Assembly (NCBI GenBank): GCA_017871115.1
Contig: JAFCIZ010000002.1
Span: forward strand, 3,741,501 to 3,805,500
DNA from: Cunninghamella blakesleeana
Lineage: Eukaryota; Mucoromycota; Mucoromycetes; Mucorales; Cunninghamellaceae
DNA length: 64,000 bases
Direction of reading: 5' to 3'
Shown here: positions 1 through 11,942 of the stretch, in pieces
Position numbering within the stretch: the stretch's first letter is position 1
Layout of the letters: every line of letters starts with the position of its first letter
Made by a program: the position numbers and the translations under genes
Notes under the pieces: generated by a model
The model's database searches: none
Told to the model about the DNA's origin: nothing
Seen by the model: only the letters and a program-made list of their open reading frames with translations

Positions 1-416
1 AAAGTGAATTAATGGACATGAAAGACGAAATGATGGGTGATGCTATTGATGATGTAATGGAAGAAGAAGATGATGAAACAGAAAGTGAAGAAATTGTAAA
101 TAAAGTATTAGACGAAATTGGAATTAGTTTAAACCAAGAGGTAATAATGAATAATGATTATAATAAAAGAAATAAAATAAAAAAGTGAACAGAAGTGAAT
201 TTTGAAAAAAGGATATACGCTTTATATTGATTTTTTATTTTCCTAAATATTTTTATTTTTATTTTTATTTATTAACTCTACTAGCTTATGGAAGCACCTA
301 CTGGTATTAAACAAGCTACTCCTGCACCTGCAACTGAAAGATTAGCACAAGCAGAAGGACTTTCTGCAGATGATGCGGCTCTACAAGCAAGGCTAGATAA
401 TTTACGACGCGAATAA
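1..416 (+). CDS. VPS2: ESCRT-III subunit Vps2/Did4 (CHMP2), 3' end only
   Basis: C-terminal 89 residues of an ESCRT-III subunit. The exons are 1-140 (first complete codon at 3) and 285-416, with a 144-nt GT-AG intron (141-284). The visible protein runs through SELMDMKDEMMGDAIDDVM, an acidic Glu/Asp stretch and KVLDEIGISLN, and ends RLDNLRRE. That layout is the CHMP2A/Vps2 signature: an acidic alpha-5 region, then a C-terminal MIT-interacting helix with the (D/E)xxLxxRLxxLR pattern that binds Vps4. ESCRT-III polymerises on endosomal membranes and drives inward vesicle budding and scission. The N-terminal basic helices lie outside the window, so nothing can be said about the start. CHMP2B is the only close alternative, but the MDMKDEMM block fits CHMP2A/Vps2 better. 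Confidence 0.93.
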
Positions 417-862
417 ATTGTAAACTTTCCAATATTTTTATTATATATCTATTTATTTATAATATAAAATACCCTCCTTTTTTTATATTTTTATATTTTA
501 GTTTTTACGAATATGGCTTTTAAATATATATGCAAAAATTGCTTTGAGTTAATAACATTTATAATAAAAAACAGTATAATAATTAATAAAGAATACTTTT
601 CGAAAGAGCTGAGAACTAATGGAGATAAATCATTAAAAATTGCTATTCTATTTTTATAGCATTTTTATTTTTATAGTTTGTTCATATACTCTTAAAGTTG
701 CAAAAGAGCAATATGAAAAAATATTCTTACATCCAAACCGAGAAAATATTTAATTTTACAATGTACAATGAAAAGTAAATAGCAAGTATATGTATATATG
801 TATGTATTTATTTATTTAAATTGGATATACTAATATTATAAAACTGGTCATTTATAGGACCC
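417..862. other. Intergenic, tail-to-tail
   Basis: AT-rich sequence between the 3' ends of the Vps2 gene and the BRCT gene. It has short A/T runs and no convincing open frame or RNA gene. If the longer BRCT 3' end is not used, the gap extends to 983 and includes a (TA)n run near 931-953. Confidence 0.6.
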
Positions 863-983
863 TTATATGGTTTTGTCGTGTGTGCTATTGCTTGATTCAG
901 TTGTTAAATGACACTCTATAAATGAATAAAATAATATATATATATATATATATAAATATAGGTTGATATGAGTAAATAAAGGT

Positions 984-1262
984 TTATATATGTGGTTTTA
1001 AATAGTTATGTTTATTACCATTTTCTAACCCCAAAGCTTTTACTTTTCCAGGTTCCATTGATCTTCGTTTTTTAGGTCCACTCAATGCAAGATTTTCAGC
1101 TTGGTCAATGAGATATTGTTCTTCAGGTAATCTTTTCCCTTGACATTTACAGTTGGTGATCCATAGTAAGTTTACAATTTTACATTTTTTACTTAATGCC
1201 TTTTTTAAACTACTTGGTGATCCATTTTTGTATATTAAATGTGTTACATTGTCTACATATAT

Positions 1263-1296
<34 letters not shown>

Positions 1297-2488
1297 TAAA
1301 AATGAAAGTACATATGAATAACCTTTAATTGATAAAGGTATAATTCTATTTATATCTCTAAATTAGCTCTATCCTTACCGCTAAAAGTTTTTCGTGTCTA
1401 TAAATTTTAAAAAATAAATAAAAAGAGAAAAAAAAAAATTAATACTATTGTGTTATTTGGCTTTTTTAAAATAATTATAATATTACAATCAATGATTAAT
1501 ATTTAAATATACCTTTGCTCCCATAGATTGGAGTACCTTTTCGAAATTTTTAGAAACATCGTCGCCATCTTCGGTTCTATACATATGAATATAGATGAAA
1601 AAGTAAAAATAATATGTTATTATATATAAATAAATACATACATTCATCATAGACTATTTACTTTTTTTATTGCTTTCATTTTTCTTTTTCTTTTTCTTAC
1701 CTAATATCTAAACAAGCAACTACACCTTGTAAACAGGAACTGGCATTTGCTGGTAAATTTGAATTTTTTGATAACTTGTTAAAAACTGCTGCAGGTGCTG
1801 AAGCTCTAAGAGATTGTGCTTTGTCTATTGATTTATGGGTGGGAGGAGCAATTGGGATTTGTATAGGAATAAGTTTTTTAGTGCTACTTTTGGTGTTATT
1901 ATTATTATCATTATTGTTTATATTATTGTTACTATTATTAATATTACTATCGTTGTTGATGTAATTACTGTTGTTTATAATACTATCAATATCAATATCA
2001 TTATTATTATTATTAATTTCAGTATCATTGCTACTATTATTATTATTATTTATTTGCAAAGGAGAGGTAGAGGTATTTTCATAGTTGTTTATATAATGAG
2101 ATCGCTGTCGATTAATAAGTCTTCTTCTTCTATTCAGTACGGGTAATGAAGAACGTGCTTTGTCTATTATTTTATGAGTAGGTGGTGCAATAGGTATTTG
2201 TATAGGAATAAGTTTTTTATTGTTATTTCTGGTGAAAATATTATTATGGCTATGATTATCGTCTTGAATGTTGCTATTAGTATTGTCGTTGTTACTATTA
2301 TTATTAGAATTGTTGTTATTTATTGATAAAGTAAAGTTGGAAGCATTTTCAAGGTTGGTAATAGAATTAGATCTCTGTCGATTAATAAGTCGCCTTTTTT
2401 TATTATATACAGGTATTGATGATCGTGGGGATGCTGGTAACTGTGAAGAAGAATTTGCCAATGTAAGAGATTTTGATTGAGGCGACAT
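984..2488 (-). CDS. BRCT-domain protein, microcephalin (MCPH1) N-terminal-BRCT type
   Basis: The model has four exons: 2488-1701, 1576-1513, 1397-1379 (19 nt) and 1252-984, giving 379 aa. Residues 1 to about 250 are low complexity (Asn/Asp/Ser runs). They carry two copies of a cassette: a basic block (RRLINRQRS) followed, after an Asn-rich spacer, by KKLIPIQIPIAPPTHK. The C-terminal third is one BRCT domain starting at LQGVVACLDIR. It continues through SMGAKTRKTFSDNVTHLIYK, then IVNLLWITNCK with the conserved BRCT tryptophan, and a basic tail KKRRSMEP. The order and spacing match the first BRCT of microcephalin, a chromatin/DNA-damage factor. BRCT domains usually bind phosphoproteins, and nuclear action is inferred. 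An alternative 3' end splices 1019 to 915 and stops at 863 (385 aa); it is also in frame. Confidence 0.8.
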
Positions 2489-3538
2489 ATAATTATAATT
2501 TATAATATGTGTTAAAAAGTATGAAAGAAAGTGAGGAAAAAAAATAGTTTGTCCTTAAAAAATATTAAAGAGAAAGAAACGAAAAAAAAATCTTTCCCTT
2601 TTTTTTTGAGTTTAAAAAATTTCACATTAAAAAAATCTGCAGTACAAAAAAAATTGGGAGTAAAAAATCTCGACAATAATTAATGCGTAAGTCAAACTCT
2701 AAATAATATATATATATATAAACATATATATAAATATATGTATATAACAAAGTAATAATAAAAATTAAATTATTATATTTTATATGACTTGTAGTTTTTC
2801 TTTCTATTGTTATGTATTATTGTAGTAATGATTATTGTAACTCTCGATAATTGTGATTATTATGATTAAAATGGTTAAATAGGTTCATTATTATTTTTCG
2901 TATTATTAAAATATATATGATTATTTATTAAATAGTAAAATTAAAATAAAAAAAGACAAACAATTAAATTATATTTATTAAGAAAAATCAACACAAGAGA
3001 CTTATTTTGCTGGATTAAATTCTGATTTTTGTGGAACACCAAGATAATGCATGAGTTCAATTGTTTGTCTTTATTAATCAATAATTCATCATTAATTTGT
3101 ATATTTATATGTATAAATATTTAAAAATATAATAACAGTGTTGATGATGACCTTTTACTAGCTTTTCTTTATTCCCTTATTTTTTTAAAAAAAGAAAAAA
3201 AAATATAGTTTTAATAATAATAATAATAATATATACTATAATGATTATAGTATAAATATATGTATTTATCAACATTTTTTTTTTTTATCAGTAAGTGATA
3301 TGTATTATCTTTTAGAATTGGAGATATTTTTATATATATCCAATCAATAAAGCTTTAGATTAACTTTTAAATCCCCGCATATCTCAATTTTTTCTAAAAG
3401 GGTGAGAAAATATTACTATCTTAATTTTTTTCTCTCTCCACTCTTTCGCCTTAATATATATTTTTTTTTTTCACACTTAAAAATAATTAAGGTTATTCTT
3501 CCCTTTTTTTTTTATAATAATTGAATGAACAATATATT
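2489..3538. other. Divergent intergenic region
   Basis: This is the shared upstream region of the BRCT gene (-) and the large gene at 3539 (+). It contains A/T tracts, a (TAA)n run near 3210-3230 and a CT-rich stretch (about 3427-3450 and 3498-3513) just before the plus-strand start. A short minus-strand frame at 3002-3067 looks coding and is listed separately. Confidence 0.5.
3002..3067 (-). other. Orphan terminal-exon-like frame
   Basis: On the minus strand, a 21-codon frame ending in TAA at 3002 reads QTIELMHYLGVPQKSEFNPA plus one final Lys. It is balanced in composition, unlike the Asn/Lys/Ile noise around it, and its base composition is visibly richer in G and C than the flanks. Upstream it is closed by TAATAA, so it would need a splice acceptor directly before it, and only a weak AAAG is present. 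I find no convincing upstream exon or start codon between 3067 and 3500. It could be the last exon of a small gene, a fossil exon, or chance. I do not recognise the peptide. Confidence 0.2.
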
Positions 3539-6419
3539 ATGGAAACAACCAATCGACCCACTCTAAGCTGTTTACTTAGACCAAGTCCTGACACCCGATT
3601 ATTTCAACCACAGGCTGAAGATATATTAAGTGACGAAGAATTGTTAGATCTTTTTAGAATCATAAAACAAATACTACGTAAACGGCCAGATGCAGAAAGA
3701 ATTGCTAAATTAATATTTTGTATTCATTATTCTTTGGGTGATAAAATAAAATATTATAGACCAATTCATGATGATAATATTATCTATCGTGATGATATAA
3801 ATATTGGTACTCTTTTACATGCAGTTCGTATATCAAATAATCCTTCTTGTTGTGAACAATCTATTACCACCAACTCTTCTACAATTAACAACAATAATAC
3901 TGCTTCTACTTTACTTTCTTCTTCTACCATTGATCAGCAGCAAAAACAACAACAACAACAACAGTCACCTATCAATCAGCAACCTTGGAAAGATCCTTCT
4001 TCTAAAGAGGATAATATAAATTCAAATCAACAACAACTATCTGTATCTTACTTAACTCACCCAACAACTTTATCAGCTGAAAATTCCCATAATGATATCT
4101 TACAAAACAACAATAACAATAGTAATAACAGCAACAACAACAACAATAATAATGGTAATAATAGGTTATCATCCAATATTTTAGATCATACAACAACAAC
4201 AGATATATCAAATGATTTTATAAATCCATCAGAAAATAACAATAACAATAACAATAATAATAGTAATACTAATACTAATAATAATAACGATAATAATAGC
4301 AATAATAATCAAATTGTAAGACCTTACACGAATATTCGACCTATGTATTTTTCATCTACATATAAGCATCATCATCATCCTTCTAATGAACTCAATACAA
4401 TCTCTTCTATCCGTTATGATGAAAGAAATAATGACATGATCCATTCTACAAATAATGGTCATATTCGACTCTCTTCTGAACCTATTATATCCTCTTCTTC
4501 TACGAATATAATATTATCCCCTTCAGACTCCTCCTCTTCTTTAAATAATAATAATTGTAACAGCAATAACAGCAATCAAGATCATGATTTCAATTTAACA
4601 GCAGATGATTCAGCAGCGATTCTTAGGTATCAGCACCTTAATTCAATGCTTCATGCTCCTTTACCAACCACAAGAATTGAACCTGATCCATCTGGCCAAG
4701 TTGTCATGGAACCCAAACAACGTGGCTTTTATTACCAATACGGTCGTATAGATAGAGAGCCTCCTTTATTAAGAAGATTTGCTGAACAAGGTGTATTAAC
4801 CCAAGCTTCTCTTTTAAGAAAAAGAAGACGGCAATGCTCGGATGCTGATAACCCTTATATTCTGGCTACTTTACCAGCTCCTACAAAGAAACCAAAAATT
4901 CCACATCGTCATGGTGAATTTGAACAAAGACGTAATAAATATAAAAGAATATTATTTTTTAAATAATAAAAATAATAAAAAGGATATCAATAATAAGGGT
5001 AATCATCATACTAACAATTATTACTATAATATGCTTTTAATTATTTATGTGTCTATTCATTTAGGTGATGATATTATTCATAGAATGAGAAGTATCTCCT
5101 TGGCAGATTTGGAACAAAAAGCACAGCGATTACCGCCTACATCCACCCTTTCTATTGAAATTGCAACTTTGCCAGAAAATATGAATTATTCAACCTTAAC
5201 TACAGAAGAAGCAGCAGAATTATTAGAGCCATCCCTACGTATCTTAACCTTCCACTCTAACATGAAACCTCATTTAGATAATGGGATGAATCAAAATGGA
5301 ATTTATTATAATAGTGATTATTATCGGCTTTATCTAGCTTTTGTTCAATTCCAAAAAACATTTGCAACATTGTTTCCTCATGAAGTAGTCAAAGTACGTA
5401 ACACAAATGCAACTAGAACGAATGGTGATAGTAATGAAGATGACGATGATGAGTATGATCCTTTAGCTATTCCAGTTCCACCCTCTTCTAACCCAGCATC
5501 AGTATCGGCCATGTCTGAAAGAGATAGAGATCGTGATAGAAATATGAATATGAAAGCATATCGTGGTTGGATTGAACCTTTATTAACAGAAACTAATTGG
5601 GCAGCCTTTAGAAGAAATATTGTTGTCGGAGAACGTATGGTCTTATTAACAAAAGTGGTTGGACAAGGTGTTTTATTAATGACGAAAGAGCTTAGTGGGT
5701 CCAAATTACACTTAACGTTTACGAATAGTGAATGGGATGAATTTATTGGTGGTTTACATATAGGCAAATGGGATGAAACGGTCAATTGGGATGACGATGA
5801 TGACGATGATGAAAATGGTGAAGGTGAAGATGGTGGTGATGAAATGGAAAATGGAATGAATCAAAGCAATATAGAACATACCAATGGAATTATAACAACA
5901 ACAAATAATAGATCAAAAAAAAATAAAAAGAAAATTTGGGGAAATGGAAAATCAAGACTTGTAGAAGAATTGAAAAATAAATTTTTATCAGAATTTTGGT
6001 TCAACGAACTTGGATCTCTTGTGTCGTCACAGTTAAGAAAAAGGTTTATTGAAAAAAGACGTCAAGAACAAACCGTTTTATTAAGACAATTACAGCTAGA
6101 ATATGACCAACAACAACAGCAACAGCAACAACAAAAAGGAAATGAAATTGAAAATGAAAATGAAAATGAAAATGAAATTGAAAATAGTCAACAACAACAA
6201 CAAATAAATAGGAATGAAGTATTAACATCGCCATCTATCTCTTCAGCATCCTCTTTTTCTTCTTTTACTTCAAATATGGCTACTTCATCATCAACTACAA
6301 CTACTTCTCATACAACAAATACTCCAAAAGTTACCTCTACTAATTCTACTGCTGGTCAGATTCCATCTACAAATAATCATACAATAGATAAAAATTCAGT
6401 AACCTCTTTAGATCAATGA
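3539..6419 (+). CDS. Large low-complexity protein, not recognised
   Basis: The model has two exons, 3539-4931 and 5066-6419 less one base at the acceptor (true start of exon 2 is 5065), giving 915 aa. The first in-frame ATG is 3539; an ATG at 3525 is in another frame. The N-terminus (residues 1-90) looks ordered: SCLLRPSPDTR, then LSDEELLDLFRIIKQIL. Residues about 110-370 are Asn/Gln/Ser runs. An ordered block follows (FYYQYGRIDREPPLLRRFAE, a basic LLRKRRRQ, then DDIIHRMRSISLADLEQKAQ after the splice). Further on come acidic Asp/Glu runs, another ordered block around WIEPLLTETNWAAFRRNIVV, and a C-terminal helix FLSEFWFNELGSLVSSQLRK leading into poly-Gln and a Glu-Asn repeat. The basic clusters and acidic/Gln tracts suggest a nuclear regulator, but this is inference and I know no family match. 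Confidence 0.75.
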
Positions 6420-6796
6420 TATTTTTTTGTCTGATTAAAAAAACTTTATATATGTTTTAAACTCAGCATTTTTTTTAAAAAAATTTAAATTCAAATTTTT
6501 TGCTACGTTACGCTCTCAATCGTTTTTTTTTTTTTGCTTTACCTTTATTTTTTTAATATATATATAAATATATATATCAATATATAAATATACAAATATA
6601 TAAATATATATAAATACTTTATTTTTGTATATAGTAAATATACTATTCATTTTCTTTATTATATTTATATACTAAAAAAAACTTACTATTTTTTAAACTT
6701 TTCTTTTATTATTATTATTATCATAATCATTTTTGAAATAAAAGAAAGTAAAAGGAATAAAGTAATAATAAGAAATAGATTCATAGTTATATAATA
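6420..6796. other. Intergenic, tandem genes
   Basis: The 3' flank of the preceding gene and promoter of the UBAC2-like gene. It holds (TA)-rich runs (about 6555-6620), a poly-T tract and a TTATTATTATTATCAT run before the start at 6797. No open frame of note. Confidence 0.5.
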
Positions 6797-8640
6797 ATGT
6801 CATTCACTGGACCAGCGGGTATATATATTATATTTGTAAATTAATACATCTTCTCCTTCTTTTTCTTATTATTTCTCTCTTTTCCTTTTCTATTTTTAAC
6901 TTTTATATATTTCTATATCCTCTAATATATTCTATATAGGATTTTATAATGCACCAGTAACAAAATTACTTGTTGTCATCATCGGAACTCTTTCAACCTT
7001 AGGATCTATATTAAAATGGAAACCTTATTTTCATTTACAACTTGTTCCACACATCACTATTCATCATCAAGTAAAAATATATATATAAATAATAACTATA
7101 GCAATAATACAAAATGATAAAGTAGAGAATAATTAATATTTATATACACTTTTTTTCTTCTGCATTTTTCTCTTTATTTTTTATATTAGTTTTGGCGTTT
7201 ACTTACTTGTCAAATAGCTTTTACAAGCTCTGGTGATGTATTTTTTGGTACTATGATTATATATGCTATGAGGATTATTGAACGGTACTTTGGTAGTTCA
7301 AAATATGCGGTAAAGCTGAAGATAGTATATATATATAAACATATAGTAAATAAAAATAATGGTAATGATAGAGACATAGTAATAATGAGACTCATTTTAT
7401 TTATTTAAACTTATTTTTTGATTTACAATAGGCCTTTATATTTGTTATTATTAATATATCAACACTACTAGAAGTAGGAGCTTTAGTGACAGGTATCAAA
7501 TTTGGGCTAAGATACATCCCTGGGGGACCGTAAGTAATAGATAAACGAATGAATATGCATTTGTAACTGCACTGTTTATCATAAAAATATGTGGTGCATT
7601 CTTATTCATATTTACATTTTACATTTTTATGCCTATTTTTTATAAATCATATGTAGATATGCTCTTCTATTTGCCATGTTATATCAATATCATCGATTAG
7701 TTCCAGTATTATACCGATTTCGTATTTTTGGAATAACGTTTAACAATAAATCATTTTTATACATGCTCAGCTTACAGGTAATAGAATTTATATTTATACA
7801 TTAGTTGTGTAATCATTATTGTTTTTATTATTTTTATTATGATTGTGATATATTCAATCTATGCATATTCCTTTATATCTATAAATATATCTATAGATAT
7901 TTATATCTCAAGGTGTCAACACAATTATACCATGTATATGTGGATTATTATCTGGTGCACTATATAGATCCAATATTAGCAACATAAAACAATGGCGGTT
8001 CCCAAGTAAATTACAATCTATTAGTTTAAAGTATCTTCAGCCTGTTTTAGCAACGCCACCCGTTCCACGTACAAATCATGCATTACCAATCCAAAGACCT
8101 ATTACTGCCATGTCGTCAGCACTGGATGTAGAAAGTTTAGTAGCCTCAGCAACCGGAACGAACAATACTAATAATAATAATGACAATGATAATGAATCTA
8201 GTATAACAAGACGAAGACAAAGTTTAAATGACGATGACGATGACAATGATGATATTACATCTATTCACAGTCATTCAACTAATTCTATTATAACTTCAAG
8301 ATCTATTCATTCTATATCTCCTTCGTCTCCCTTATCTCCAACTTCCACTACTTCATTACTTGAACCACAACAACAACAAAGAGGAGGGCGTATAGATCGA
8401 TCTACCACATCAACCAATTCTGTAAGAGATTATATAGATGCATTAACAGGTCGTGCTCCGTTAACACAAAATGAAATACAACCTCCTTCACAGCGCCATC
8501 TTACAGTATTAACAACCATGTTTCCAAACCATTCAAGAGAATCAATCACTGATGCTTTATCTGCTTCTCATAATAATATTAATAGAGCTGTAGAAATCAT
8601 GTTACATACACCTGTTCCAAACCAAGATAATTATCATTAA
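6797..8640 (+). CDS. UBAC2/Dsc2-like rhomboid pseudoprotease with UBA domain
   Basis: The exons are 6797-6818, 6940-7070, 7190-7309, 7432-7529, 7657-7777 and 7897-8640, giving 411 aa. The N-terminal half is a multi-pass rhomboid-like membrane domain that follows human UBAC2 closely: MSFTGPAGFYNAPVTKLLVV, HHQFWRLLTCQ, YAMRIIERYFGSSKYA and NTIIPCICGLLSGALYRS. No serine-histidine protease pair is apparent at the usual positions, as in other derlin/UBAC2 pseudoproteases. Residues about 250-360 are Asn/Asp/Ser-rich linker. The C-terminus is a UBA domain (LTVLTTMFPNHSRESITDAL, then NNINRAVEIMLH) expected to bind ubiquitin. UBAC2 and fungal Dsc2 act in ER/Golgi ubiquitin-ligase complexes and ERAD. 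The acceptor at 7896 keeps frame; the nearer AAG acceptor at about 7912 does not. Confidence 0.9.
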
Positions 8641-9751
8641 ATATATATATATATATATATATAACTAGAAATAATAATAAAAATAAAGAACCATATGTAT
8701 GCATAATTGTATTATTTTTATTGCTGTTGATTTTTTAGTATAAGATTTACTTCATATCATATAATATTATTGGAATGGAAACATATGGTAGCTTATATTT
8801 TTTATTAAAAAAAATGCCAAACTGGAAGATAATTAATAACAACAAGCAATGTGTTTTTTATATAAATAAAATAACTCGTACTTAATAAATTAGCTTTATT
8901 TTTAATTTAATTTAAGATGATTTGTGTTGAGGCAAAGTACAAAACTAATTATAAATAATTTATAACTCTTTCATATTGCACATTATTAAATAAAACGTAT
9001 TACATAATATAAAAATAATAAAAAAAAGAGTAATAGATGGTTTGTTTACATTAATACTTGAAGTAAGTTATATATAATCATTCTTTCTATTTCTTTATAT
9101 ATGATTCTTTTATTAATACAGTCTCATTTTTCATATTTTTCGAGAGGTAAGCTTTGGAAAAAGTTGAAAAATATTGATTTTAAAAAAGAATTATAAACTT
9201 AGCTTATAATAAAGTTTTATCTAGATAAAATTTATGCTTGTATCTATTTAGGACCCATTTTTTTCATTATGAAAGGACATAACAACAGTAAAAAATTAAA
9301 GACTTACAACTAAAAAAAACATGATAGAGATCTACGGAATTTTAATTTATTTAAAAGCCAAGTACCTTATAGCTTGTTCTTTATACTCTATTTTTAATAC
9401 TTATTTATTATAAAAATATTCAATTTAAATGTGTTTGAATTTCCTGATTATAAAGAATAGAATAATAATGATATATTATTTTATAAGTGTTTGAAAAAAA
9501 TCTTTTCTTTTAAAAAATATAGCGATATTCTTATCACTATCTTCTTTAGTTCTGCATGAGCCTCCGTAAACTTATTAATGAAATGAGTTGCATATTTTCA
9601 TAGAGATATTATAATTATTATAAATTATATTAATTTTGATTTAAAAATAATTTTTAAAAAAAGAAAAAAGAGCCCAGCAGAGCTTAAAATAAAAAAAAGT
9701 ATTTGTCTATTTACTGTATGTATATCTAAACCAATCATATTTATTTAATAT
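8641..9751. other. Convergent intergenic region
   Basis: 1.1 kb between two 3' ends. It starts with a (TA)n run (8641-8663) and is otherwise A/T-rich with many stops in all frames. I see no gene, RNA or repeat that continues elsewhere in the window. Confidence 0.5.
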
Positions 9752-11470
9752 TTAATATTTAATGAAATCTGTATCAAAATTATTATTTCGAAGTTTCCAC
9801 CAAAAGGAAGTAACTGAGCCAGCATAGAGGGCAAAGACTTCTCCATTTTTATTTTTATACCAAGATTCACAACCCGTTGTCCAAACAGTTTTACTTAATC
9901 CGTCTTTTAATTCTTTTACAAATTTAGCTTGAGCTTTTTCAGTAGGTTCAATAGCTTTAACACCATCCTTTAATTGTTTAATACATTTAATAGCATTATT
10001 GACTTGAATTTCAGCCATGGTTACTACGGAATTATGGCCTAAACCAGATCCTATTTTATTAAAAATACAATCAAGTTAATTTATATACATATGACTAATA
10101 ATAATTTTATTTTATTTTATTTTTAATATAAACAATATGTTTATCTTTTTTTACCTGGGCCAAGTAGCATGAAAAAATTAGGAAAGCCATGAATAGCAAT
10201 TGTTTTGTAAGTATCCGTATAGTTTTCTTCCCATAATCTGTTTAAATTTACATTATCTCTACCATTAACTAAGGAAAAGAAGAAAAAAATGAAAATAAAT
10301 AGAAAAGTTAATATACTTATTAACTCTTTTTTTTTATTGTTTTATATACATATATTTTATTTTACCTTGTAAATTGCCTAAAAAGCCAGTAGTATTATAT
10401 CCAGTAGCCAAAATCAAAATATCAAATTCTGTTTCATTACCATCGACAGTTCGAATAGTTCTACCTTTAACACTTTCAATACGAGATCTTTCTACTATAA
10501 TATTTTCTTTACATAAAGCTTCAAGATATGTTTCAGAAGGCGTGATACGACGACAACCAGCTTCATAGTCAGGTGTTAATTTATCTACCAAATCAGGTCT
10601 TCCATTATTAATTAAACGCTGTTTCATTTGCTTTTTAAAAGAAGCATGCACTTTCTTGCCGAGGTAACTATTATGATATCTAAATCCAAGATAAAAAAAC
10701 ATTTCATTCTATATATATATTATTAAAAAGGAAAGAGAGAGAAAAAATGTGAGTTTCATTACCATTTCTATTTTATGCTGGATATGTATATATATATGTA
10801 CTTACTGTAATAAAAATGAAAAACCGATGAATTAACATTAAGAAAGGGAACCAGTTGAAAAGAGTTTTGGTAAAGGAAGAATAATAGTATTGTTTTCTTG
10901 CAATACACCAAGTTGGGCTACGCTGATAGCTTGTTAAACTGGATACAATAGGTTGTAATTGAGGAATAACCTGAACGGCGCTTGCGCCGCTACCAATCAT
11001 ACCTACTTTTTTATTAGTATAATCAATGCTTTTATCCCAGAAAGCTGTATGCACAAGGGGCCCTTCAAAATTTTTAAATTCTTCAGGAATATTTGGGATT
11101 CTAAGAGGTCCAAGTCCAGCAAAACTAAATAATGAAAAAAAAAAAAATAAAAAAAAAAAAAATTAATATTTAATAAATAGACTGACAAACCAAAATAAAA
11201 AATAAATCATCATTGCTATTATTATTATTATTATATATAACTTACACCACATCGAAATAAACAATTCTAGTTTCTCCAGTTTCTTTATGATGTACTTTTA
11301 ACTCCCACTCTTTATTTTCTTCTTTCCAATTGGCTTCAATAACTTCGGTATTTAAAAAAGTATGGTCATACAACTCATACTTTTTAGCTACACTTTGTAA
11401 ATATGCATAAATCTCAGGTTGTTTCGAGTAACGCTCCGTCCAATTCTATGAAAACATACAAGTAAAATAT

Positions 11471-11508
<38 letters not shown>

Positions 11509-11942
11509 TAGATATGGTCATTACAGGATTCTTTTCAAAACTTAAAGAGTACAAATGACTTGGAACCTATTGAAATATTTTTTTAGAAAAAAAGAAAAGA
11601 CGAAGTTCAGACACAATCATAACTTGTACGTATATAACTTTTTATGTATTCTATTTTGTTTTTTTTTTCAATTGATAATTTATTTTTAAATATAGTTACA
11701 TCACAAGCAGCCCCCACGTAGACATTATGTTTCCAAGTTCCACCAATATCGTCGGAAGCTTCAAAGATTGTTGGTTTTATTCCCAATTGTTTTTCGGATT
11801 GAATAGCAGCAGCAAGGCCACTAAATCTATTATTAAATTTTTTATAATGAGTTTTTATGATCTATTTCTAAATTCATAACTTTTGTTTTATATCTTTTGC
11901 ATACCCTCCTCCAATAACTGCAATTCTAAGCGAAGACGACAT
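9752..11942 (-). CDS. Type I Baeyer-Villiger/flavin monooxygenase, paralog A
   Basis: The eight exons are 11942-11905, 11826-11700, 11566-11525, 11445-11246, 11124-10806, 10708-10366, 10268-10155 and 10050-9752, giving 493 aa. An N-terminal FAD-binding GGGFSG follows [10 protein letters not shown]. The BVMO fingerprint FxGxxxHTxxWD is seen as FEGPLVHTAFWD (about 155-166). The NADPH Rossmann motif is IGSGASA, and CRR (equivalent to the catalytic Lys-Arg pair of phenylacetone monooxygenase) and LATGY follow. The upstream fingerprint GGxWxxxxYPGxxxD appears as GGTWKHNVYVGAACD, with Val in place of Pro; the Asp is kept. These enzymes use FAD, NADPH and O2 to insert oxygen into ketones or oxidise heteroatoms, and the substrate cannot be told. 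It is head to head with paralog B. Part of exons 4-5 and of exon 6 is near-identical to B. Confidence 0.92.

Noticed and set aside
1776..2480. Plus-strand Leu/Ile/Val-rich open frames opposite the BRCT gene
   Set aside because: They are the complement of Asn/Asp codon runs (AAT/GAT read as ATT/ATC/TTA) in a gene with good splice structure on the minus strand.
4842..5064. Upstream extension of the second frame of the large gene at 3539
   Set aside because: It overlaps the first exon in another frame; the GT-AG pair 4932/5064 joins the two frames cleanly, so the extension is intron and antisense noise.
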